A stretch of 64,000 bases of DNA from Bacteroidota bacterium. GTDB taxonomy: Bacteria > Bacteroidota > Bacteroidia > Bacteroidales > Dysgonomonadaceae. The position numbers were made by a program, and so were the translations under genes. Numbering within the stretch: position 1 is the stretch's first letter; every line of letters starts with the position of its first letter. Shown here one piece after another: positions 9,123 to 17,300 of the stretch. Below the pieces are notes generated by a model, which was given only the letters and a program-made list of their open reading frames with translations, was not told where the DNA came from and did no database searches. The stretch covers positions 332,333 to 396,332 of the forward strand of contig JAEZGN010000021.1 in the NCBI GenBank assembly GCA_023437305.1, in the 5' to 3' direction.

Positions 9123-10400
9123 CTATTCACGTTTTGGCATTTTGAGGCTCAAAGGTTTTTCTTTTCGCATCATTTTTGTTGCTTCTCCTGTAAGCCACAA
9201 ATAGTGGTCGGATGGCATACCGTCTATACCGACAAATTTGGCAATATCGCTTACCGGAGGATTGTCGCTGCATTTAAATATGGCTGTACCTTCGTTCACC
9301 TCATCAAACATAGCTACATAAAGCATACTAGCCCCGGCATTAATAGCTGTGGATATCTGCTGCCAATAGAAACGTCCGCCCTGACGCGGTATCGAGCCCG
9401 AAGGTTTAATGTCGTCAGGAAACTCGAACCTACTGAGATTATGCCAGCTAAAACCCGGTGTGACACATGGCACGTAATCTATCTTATTTTGCCTACACCA
9501 TTCTATATCTCCAATTATTAAGTCACGATAACGATCCATGTCATTATGCAAAAGAGGTGAAAAGCGTTGCACAGTCCACGGAAGAACAATATCTGCCTTG
9601 CGGATAATCGTATGCAGGTAAGGATCGGGAAGGCAGTCTGAATTGAGTTCGCGCCAGAAGGTAGGTACCCCAAGCATTACGCTACAGCCTCCGTATTCGG
9701 GATCATTTTTAAGAAAATCGATAAAACGATCTATACCAATATCACGAGTATTGTAAGGTCTGTCGGGAAATCCGATACCCCATATTGCAACAAGCGGCTT
9801 CTCATTAAAAAATAAGTATGTTTTATTTCCTTTCTGGTTTGTTACCTTTATTGAGTCAACCAAATATTTCCAGTCTTCTATCAGGCTTGAACAATCTTCT
9901 CCCGATTTGCCGAGTCCCGAAAGATCATACATGATAGCGATAGCACGCTGATACTTAGATGCTGCTTCAAATGCATTTTTAATAACTGTCGTTTGACCAC
10001 CCTTTCGGGCTTTAGCCTGAGCTGCCCCAAAAAAGCGTTGCATAAAAACACCATCTATCCCATACTGTTGCATCCATTTGAAGTGGAGATCAACAGTACT
10101 TTTATCCGTAGAACTGAAAAAGCGTGCAGTAGACCCATCGGCTAGTTTCAGTCCGGTAGGATATGTTTTTTCATATTCGCTCACATCAGGCCACATATCT
10201 ATGCGCACTTGCTTTTCGTCGGGATACATTACTCCATCCGCCGGAGCTCGAAACCACCCTTGATATCCCGCCATGATCATTCCTTTGTAGCTAGGATATG
10301 CTGTTGTTGAAGCATGTTTTCGCGTTTGTGCCAACATTCTCCCCGGAGGCAACATCAAAAGTATTGCAGTGAGCACAAAAAAGATTCCTTTAAAATTCAT
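9123..10400 (-). CDS. GH71/99-like secreted endo-glycosidase (copy 2)
   Basis: First gene of the minus-strand operon, 425 residues, with a cleavable signal peptide (GRMLAQT) rather than the lipobox of its paralogue at 3186-4457. It shares MAGYQGWF near the N-terminus, the KYQRAI and MYDLSG blocks, and the C-terminal MFDEVNEGTAIF, with E367 and E370 in GH99-like spacing. Copy 1 looks lipid-anchored and copy 2 soluble, so the two may act in different compartments or on successive fragments. The gene is divergent from the plus-strand regulator at 10767, with 366 bp between, the usual position for a pathway-specific regulator in these bacteria. Substrate is not determined; alpha-mannan or alpha-glucan are the family-based guesses. 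Confidence 0.85.
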   Translation of the reverse strand: MNFKGIFFVLTAILLMLPPGRMLAQTRKHASTTAYPSYKGMIMAGYQGWFRAPADGVMYPDEKQVRIDMWPDVSEYEKTYPTGLKLADGSTARFFSSTDKSTVDLHFKWMQQYGIDGVFMQRFFGAAQAKARKGGQTTVIKNAFEAASKYQRAIAIMYDLSGLGKSGEDCSSLIEDWKYLVDSIKVTNQKGNKTYLFFNEKPLVAIWGIGFPDRPYNTRDIGIDRFIDFLKNDPEYGGCSVMLGVPTFWRELNSDCLPDPYLHTIIRKADIVLPWTVQRFSPLLHNDMDRYRDLIIGDIEWCRQNKIDYVPCVTPGFSWHNLSRFEFPDDIKPSGSIPRQGGRFYWQQISTAINAGASMLYVAMFDEVNEGTAIFKCSDNPPVSDIAKFVGIDGMPSDHYLWLTGEATKMMRKEKPLSLKMPKRE

Positions 10401-10766
10401 TTGGTATTTTATTTAAATTAATTACTTTGTCTTTCTTTCGGATATCACTTAGCTACAACAATTCGTTAGGCGAATGAATCCCCTCAATAAGGAGAGGAGG
10501 TGAAGGTATATTTTTCATGATATTTTTACTTTACTACAAAAAAAGAAGACAATACTTAAAATTACATAAGTATGCCTATTAATTAAGAATTAAAATTCAG
10601 TTAAAATACTCTTTAAAGATAAATGCGATAAAAACTGCTGTATTACTCTATTTTAAAAATCACTTATTATAAAGTTCTCATAACTTATCATAAAAAAAAT
10701 GATTAATTTTGTATATTACTTATTGGTTGTATTGTTTAAATAAAGACCTTTTAAATAAAAGCCTCC
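10401..10766. other. Divergent intergenic region between glycosidase operon and regulator 1
   Basis: 366 bp, very AT-rich, no ORF of note. It must hold the promoters of both the operon starting at 10400 and the regulator at 10767. Only a possible plus-strand -7 box (10704-10711) was recognised. A short GC-richer patch near 10475-10505 (CCCCTC AATAA GGAGAGG) is imperfectly palindromic and of unknown meaning. Confidence 0.6.
10704..10711 (+). promoter_or_regulatory. Possible -7 box for regulator 1
   Basis: TAATTTTG matches the Bacteroidetes TAnnTTTG -7 consensus and lies about 55 bp before the ATG at 10767. No convincing TTTG/TTG -33 element is seen at the usual 19-21 bp spacing, so this is a weak call. 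Confidence 0.35.
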
Positions 10767-13298
10767 ATGAAATACACACTCGCCTTATTTTTCCTATTAT
10801 TTAATATTGTCCAACCCTGCATATCAGATAATTCTGAGTACGGATTAAAATTTAAATCGTACGAGGTATTAGCTGCAGACCGGACAGGATTACTTTTGGA
10901 AAATGGAAACTATATCGACATCAAAGATGAATTGACTCTGGAGTTTGATTTGAAATATGAAAATACGGCAATATTATATGGTTCTACTGTAAAAATAATC
11001 AGTGAATCAAAATCCGCAATAACTCTCGGATTCAGTTCGAGCAGTAGCGGAAATTTCCCAATCATGGTGATTAATGATGAAATTGTACCCATACTAACTG
11101 ACCTTAAACTGAACGAATGGTTTCATGTAGCAATAACGATATCAAATAAAGATCAGTCACTAAAAATAAAGTATAAAGATTTTTCAAAAACTTTGACATT
11201 GAAAAAAAATGATTGGAAGGAAGCTATTATCTGTTTCGGGAAGTCAAACCTTACGGGTTTCTCAACGGAAGAAGTTCCGCCCATGATAATAAAGGATATA
11301 AAGCTATCCCATAGAGATAAATTATTCAGGCATTGGGTTCTGAAACAACATAATAAGACTGAATGCTATGACGAACTGAAACAAGCAAAAGCCACAGTAA
11401 TGAGCCCAGACTGGATAATAGACTCTTACGCCAACTGGACCAAGCACTTTTCATTATCTACGAATAATAAAACATATCTACAATATGCATTCGATGCAGA
11501 AAGAGGAATTATATATTTTATTCCTGACAATAAACAAATTATATCTTACAATGTAATTACCAACCAGCAGGATACTATATATGTAAAATCAGGAAGACCT
11601 GCCAATATCAATACAAACCATGTTGTTTTTAATCCTCAAAAGAATGAACTCATTTCGTATAACCTCGAAGAAAAGTTTATTTCTGTTTTCTCCTTTGAGA
11701 GTAAAACATGGAGTAGTAACCGTACTCCGGTTTTAGAACCGTCATATTGGCATCATACATCTGCTTTGTGGAATTCCAATTCCTCAATAATTACATTTGG
11801 GGGCTATGGATTCTATCGATATAAAAACGATTTTACAGTAATCAATCCGGCAACGAATGAATGGAACACCCAGCAACTAAATGCAATCTCTCCGCGTTAT
11901 TCGTCGGCATCCGCAATAGTTGGCGACACATTATATATTTATGGAGGAGAAGGGAATCAAAGCGGCAAACAAGAGTTGACTTCCATCATCACAGCCGACC
12001 TTTACGCTATCGATCTGAAAACAATGAAAGTGTCTCTATGCTGGGAATACGATAGTCCTACTCATTTTCTGCCTTGTGGAAATATGATCTACAATAAGGA
12101 AGACGATTCATTTTTGGTAATATCAAAGGCTCTGGGAAAACAAATACTACTAAAGGTACCCAGACAAAAACCAGCAATTGAAGAATTGGCCTATATAGAT
12201 TCTTTGGAGTTGAATGCCGATTTCAACTTTTCAACACTAATGAAGCCCCAAAAAGAGAATAAACTGTATGCTTTATTCTGCAAGGATTACAAGAAAGGTA
12301 ATTCGGAAATCGACTTGTATAGTATAGCATATCCTCCTATAGCGTCTAGTCAAATACTGCAATCGGCTAAAACATCTGATTCAACTGAATCTATAACTAT
12401 ATATATTGTAATAGCTTTAACAGCGATATTCCTAGCTGTAGGATACAGCTTTTACTTAAGAAAGAGAAAAAAGAAGGAGAAATCTATTAATTCTGTTTTC
12501 TCATTAACGGATGATCTTACAGATGAAGAATCTCTGATTAATACGGATGAAATATATTACGATCGTTCTCGCCAAGCTATTTCTCTACTCGGCTTTTTTA
12601 ATGTAAAGGATTCTGAAGGGAAAGATATTACAGACCTCTTTACTCCAACTCTAAAAAGCTTGGTACTTGCTATTATCTTGAACAGTGAAAATGGACCGGG
12701 CATTAACAGTAAAGTGATAGATAGTCTGATATGGCCCGACAAAGATGAGAAATCGGCAAGAAACAACAGAAATGTATCCATCAATCGACTCAACCAGGTT
12801 TTAGAAAAGATTGGGAATGTGCAAGTGCAAAACAACAATAGTTTCTGGAAAATTGCTATTGAAGATAATTCTATTTGCGATTACCTTGAGGTACTTAAAT
12901 ACATGAGGCTACCTCAGAAGGCAATAATGGAAGATACTGACTCCGAGTCGAAACTATTGGAACTACTAAGTTATGGACAGCTCCTACCTTTCACACAAGA
13001 AGAATGGTTGGACTCGTATAAAGCTACGTATTCGGATTTTGCCATCGACTTTTTATTAGGCATACTTGTGCGTGAAATAAATTCGGGAAAAGCAAACGCC
13101 ATCCTTAAGGTATCTAATCTTATTTTCTTGTTTGACACACTCAATGAGGAAGCCCTTTTTGCTAAATGCAGGGTATATTACAAACAAGGCAAAAAAAGTT
13201 TGGCAAAAAGTACATATAACAGTTTCTGCAAAGAGTATGCAACACTGTTAGGCGAAAAGTATCAAGTATCTCTGACTCAAATCATCGGCAGTAATTAG
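10767..13298 (+). CDS. Membrane-spanning LamG/Kelch sensor with SARP-like DNA-binding domain (regulator 1)
   Basis: An 843-residue protein that reads as a one-component transmembrane regulator. A signal peptide (1-20) is followed by a LamG/concanavalin-like segment (about 25-190) and a Kelch-type propeller (about 220-530) with repeats such as TFGGYG (341) and LYIYGGEGNQSG (387). One membrane helix (about 543-565) is followed by a basic RKRKKKEK stop-transfer stretch. The cytoplasmic part begins with SLLGFFNVKDSEGKDIT, then LIWPDKDEKSARNNRNVSINRLN (655 onward), the pattern of a SARP/BTAD-type winged helix. The last 130 residues resemble the BTAD helical (TPR-like) region. No kinase, receiver or AraC domain is present. 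It is divergent from the glycosidase operon at 10400. A close relative lies at 52748-55243. The domain calls are by eye; sensing of a glycan and DNA binding are inference. Confidence 0.78.
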   Translation: MKYTLALFFLLFNIVQPCISDNSEYGLKFKSYEVLAADRTGLLLENGNYIDIKDELTLEFDLKYENTAILYGSTVKIISESKSAITLGFSSSSSGNFPIMVINDEIVPILTDLKLNEWFHVAITISNKDQSLKIKYKDFSKTLTLKKNDWKEAIICFGKSNLTGFSTEEVPPMIIKDIKLSHRDKLFRHWVLKQHNKTECYDELKQAKATVMSPDWIIDSYANWTKHFSLSTNNKTYLQYAFDAERGIIYFIPDNKQIISYNVITNQQDTIYVKSGRPANINTNHVVFNPQKNELISYNLEEKFISVFSFESKTWSSNRTPVLEPSYWHHTSALWNSNSSIITFGGYGFYRYKNDFTVINPATNEWNTQQLNAISPRYSSASAIVGDTLYIYGGEGNQSGKQELTSIITADLYAIDLKTMKVSLCWEYDSPTHFLPCGNMIYNKEDDSFLVISKALGKQILLKVPRQKPAIEELAYIDSLELNADFNFSTLMKPQKENKLYALFCKDYKKGNSEIDLYSIAYPPIASSQILQSAKTSDSTESITIYIVIALTAIFLAVGYSFYLRKRKKKEKSINSVFSLTDDLTDEESLINTDEIYYDRSRQAISLLGFFNVKDSEGKDITDLFTPTLKSLVLAIILNSENGPGINSKVIDSLIWPDKDEKSARNNRNVSINRLNQVLEKIGNVQVQNNNSFWKIAIEDNSICDYLEVLKYMRLPQKAIMEDTDSESKLLELLSYGQLLPFTQEEWLDSYKATYSDFAIDFLLGILVREINSGKANAILKVSNLIFLFDTLNEEALFAKCRVYYKQGKKSLAKSTYNSFCKEYATLLGEKYQVSLTQIIGSN

Positions 13299-13319
13299 TA
13301 TAAAGATAGAAATATTATA

Positions 13320-13457
13320 AAAAGAGGCTGCCTGAAAAGTAATTTCTTTTTGTCATCCTGAGAGAAACGAAGGATCTCATATACAAGACTCATAAGAGAT
13401 GTTTCACTTCGTTCAACATGACAAGAAACACAAATTACTTTTCAGGCAGCCTCTTTT
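13320..13457. repeat. 138-bp nested inverted repeat / bidirectional terminator
   Basis: Perfect 26-bp arms at 13320-13345 and 13432-13457 (outer part AAAAGAGGCTGCCTGAAAAG) enclose 86 bp. Inside, TGTCATCCTGAG (13351 on) pairs imperfectly with the segment ending ATGACA at 13423 (20 of 28 positions). The whole element can fold into one long hairpin between the convergent genes ending at 13298 and 13471. The outer arms look like an ordinary terminator stem; the inner unit looks like a dispersed palindromic repeat inserted in its loop. Confidence 0.8.
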
Positions 13458-13470
13458 ACTTTTATGAGCA

Positions 13471-14340
13471 TTAATAAGCAAATGCTAACTTTAATTTCAC
13501 TCCAATAGATATTGGATACATTTTTTGGGTAAGCCCTTTGGCGTTCTCTTGTTTAAGAGACTTTGATGCTGTTATACTATTAACTCCGAAATCGGAAGGG
13601 TGCTGATTGTTATATTCCAACAACGAGCCAATCTCCTTGTTTTTCCGCACATCATTAAGTCCGTAATCGCAGTATACTCCCGAGTAAAGAGCCAGCTTAT
13701 CGGTTAGTCTCCATTTATTTCCAACCTCGGCAGATAACATAAAGGACATCTTCATATCCAAATCTGCTTTCTCCTCTGTCCCTGCAAAATGTCCTATACC
13801 ATTTACTTCATTATCTTTATCGATAAGAAGATCAATGTCGGCATAATAAGCAGTAGTAGCCAAATTAGAAAGAGTAGTTGTATATTTTCCACTTACCGGT
13901 ATTCCTATTTTTCCTCCAAGGGCTGCATAAAAACCTTTCGACGCCGACTGCTGGAATTGAATCATAAGAGGTATATTCAAAAACGTTGCATTTTGCTTCT
14001 CTTCAACCGAATGAATGGAATATGCAAACCGAAACTCATCGTTATTGGCATCTATTGCATCATACTCATCAGATATATTATCGATAAGTCCTTTCGAACT
14101 CATGAAAGATAATTCAAGTCCGGTATTCAATGCCCAGTTTTCTGAGAGAAAGTAATTGTATCCTACTCCCAAAGAAGGCCCAAATTTCAGCTTATTATCT
14201 CCATCACTAATCTTATATTTCAATGAAGATATTCCTCCCGTTGCAGAGAAAAACACTTCATGTTTGTTATCCTGCGAGCGTATGGCAGAACTGATAAGTA
14301 ATGCCATAGCCAACAGAACTTTAATTTTCTTGATTTTCAT
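13471..14340 (-). CDS. Outer-membrane beta-barrel protein
   Basis: A 289-residue protein with a signal peptide (SSAIRSQ) and alternating amphipathic strands rich in Gly and aromatic residues (GPSLGVGYNYF, ENWALNTGLELSF, GFYAALGGKIGIP, NKWRLTDKLALYSGVY). It ends in an aromatic residue (LKLAFAY), as expected for an outer-membrane barrel of the OMP_b-brl/PorT-like type with about eight strands. It starts 9 bp after the stop of the 1853-residue T9SS protein, so the two are almost surely co-transcribed. Its role could be in surface retention or uptake of the products of that enzyme, but nothing in the sequence proves this. It is not a TonB-dependent receptor (far too short, no plug). Confidence 0.82.
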   Translation of the reverse strand: MKIKKIKVLLAMALLISSAIRSQDNKHEVFFSATGGISSLKYKISDGDNKLKFGPSLGVGYNYFLSENWALNTGLELSFMSSKGLIDNISDEYDAIDANNDEFRFAYSIHSVEEKQNATFLNIPLMIQFQQSASKGFYAALGGKIGIPVSGKYTTTLSNLATTAYYADIDLLIDKDNEVNGIGHFAGTEEKADLDMKMSFMLSAEVGNKWRLTDKLALYSGVYCDYGLNDVRKNKEIGSLLEYNNQHPSDFGVNSITASKSLKQENAKGLTQKMYPISIGVKLKLAFAY

Positions 14341-14349
14341 ACATTATAC

Positions 14350-17300
14350 TTATTTTGCTATTATCTTAAACTCTTCTTCAAAGCCACTCTTTGTTCGAAG
14401 TTTTACTATAAATGTTCCTGCTTTGGATAGTGTAAACGGTGTTACTTTTCCGGTTACAGGAATTGATTTTTCTAAACTTCCCGAAATAGTGTATACTTGT
14501 AGTTTTGCACCTTTCAACATATCCTCATCCAAGTCTGTCTCCAAACTGATTACTTCTAAAGTATTCACCGGATTAGGATATACTTGTGTTGACGAACTCT
14601 TAAGTAGTGCACTTCCCTGACAGGTACAAAAGCTTTTTCCGTCTGCGGTGGTCATCCTTACAGAATATAAAGCAGCTTTGTCGAGTATATCAGTTTCTTT
14701 ACCTCCGGCAGAATAATATTGTTTGTTGGTGCCAATCTTTTCTCCATTTCTAAACCATTGGTAATCTTTGAAAACGTAACCTCCATTTGTAGCTGCATTA
14801 TTATTAACGGCTAAGATGTTGTTCCACTTCTGTACTACAATACTGTTGAAAGGAATTGGCACTTCTACTTTCAGTGTATAGTTTTTGCTTGTTATACCAT
14901 CGGCAGCGGTTACAGTGATAACCTTCTCATACAATCCCGGCTTTTTTACATCCATAGAGAAAGACTTGCCTCCACTTATTGTAGCTCCGATAGCAGGAGT
15001 AACATCCACATCGATCTTATCCGCTGAGTAACCACAATCTACAACATAAGTAGTTTCAATATCCCAATCGTCGCCATTTACCTTCAGCGAATTTATGTCG
15101 GTATCTGAATACATATCACTTAGGTTAGGAACAATATACTTGTCCTTGTCTGCATCCAACTTGTAATAGAAAGCGACACTGAAATTATATAACGGATAAT
15201 GTTTCCCATCAATAACATTCCCTGAAGCATCCATAGGCTCTCCGCTTGTAGTAGGCGAGTTGTTCCATGTTTTATGTTCGTAATTGAAGAATGCCTGATA
15301 GTCATCGCTATCGCGCAGATTGCCATGTCCTCGCAAGTTGCGTCCCGACAAAGTAGCATCTACACCTGCATAAGTAACCTCGATAGCCCCATCCAGATTA
15401 TTGGCACAAGTGATTAGGACACAATCCTGTTCCGATCCGTCTATCTCTACGTTTTGGATGCTTTGCTCCACATCGTTCAGATAAACGTTAAATCCATAAT
15501 TAGGCATTTCTAATAAGGTTTTGGTATCAAGTACCAGTGGTAACTTTGGAGCAATGTATTTTATGCGCACTTGCTTTTGATTTCCTTCAACACGAGAGAT
15601 TTCTATTGGTTGCAGAGGTGTAAATGTTTCACCTAAAACCTTTGTTTTATATATCACCTTTCCTATCATCTCGCCATACCAACGGTAACCATTTGCATCC
15701 AAGTGACCTCCTACATCTGTCATTGGATAGATAGGACCAACGCAAATAATGTCACTATTTGCATTCGCTGCTTCGAGTTGCGCCATTCCTATTTCTAAGC
15801 TCCTGCCCTTGGTATACTGAGCACCTGCCTGATAGGTATAAAAAATTGGATTGTCGGTCTGCTGGTACTGTGCCTTAGCATCTGCTTGCATATTATTTTT
15901 TAGCGTCATAAGCAAATTCTTATATGTCGCTTTATCTCCCGATGCCGTACCTTCATGTCCATCAAGGCCTGTTCCATACTCATTATAATAATTGAACTCT
16001 CCTTGCATGAATATGATAGCCGGACAAGAAATAGAACTGTTGGTTCTGTCAACAATCGTTTTTGCTTTTTGTAGAGTTGTAATATAGTTATTATATAATA
16101 CTTCCGAGCCTTGATATTCTTTCGACAGCTCTTCTATATTCTTCCCACTTGTTCCGCTCGATGTTGCCAAAATGCGATTCTCTTTACCGGTAGCATCATG
16201 TGTCAATGGAACTTGCTTGCGCAAATGATTGACTGCCCCATGCAGCGGACTCTCACCCAAAGCTGTACCATGCTCGGTTGCTACTAAAGGGCTCAATGTA
16301 TTGAGAGCTTGATTTCCATAATTTATCCACACTTGGCTTCCTATCATATAGTTTCCATCAAGGTTATCGGTAGACAGCTTATCCGATTCATGACCTGTAG
16401 ACAAGCTTTGTCCGTACATGATGTAATGCTCATAGTTGTGAGAGTTGGAGATCGGTGTGGTTGCATTTGTATTATATACCCTAAATTCATGTATCGACCA
16501 GTAAACTCCGGGGTTAGTTCCTGTCTGAACAATGCGGATATATCTAGCCTTCTGTTCATCAAACTTTATAATGAAGCTATTCGGGCTGCCATTACCTGTG
16601 TGTATAGGGCTTCCCCATGTTGCACCATCATTAGAGACATATACTTCGTAAGAAACAGCAAAATCATTCGGGCTCTTGGTACAATCCAACACCAATTTGT
16701 CAAACTCCTGCTCTTTTCTCATATCTACCATAAACCACTGACCCGGAGCCTGAAGAGCTTCTGTATCCCATCGGGTCTCATCATCATAGTCTATCGCATT
16801 CTGAGCTGCATTCGTATTATTCGATGCAGAAGCAATCCATCCTATCATATCCAGAGGAACCTCCTCAGCTACTTCTTCAGACTTATAAACATAAAATTCG
16901 TGAATTGACCAATACAAGTCTTTCGATCCGGTTTGGTTTATTTTTATATATCGCCCTTTTACTGTTTGGTCTAAGATAACAAACAACATGTTGCTATTGC
17001 CCTTTCCTGTAGCTACGCTATTCCACGAAGCACCATCGCTTGACACCAGAATCTCATATCCCGCCGGATAATCTCCCGAGCTGGCCGAATAATCAAGAAT
17101 AATAGCATCAATATCTTTTTCTTCGTTCATGTCTACCAAGAACCATTGCCCCGGGGCTTGAACCGCTTCTGTATCCCATCGGGTAGCAGCATCGCCGTCC
17201 AAAGCATTTCTTGCGCCATTTGTATTATTCGATGCCGAAGCCGACCAGCCTGTGCGGTCGTAAACATTTTCGCCTGACAGCTTTGGAGAATGGGCAAGGT

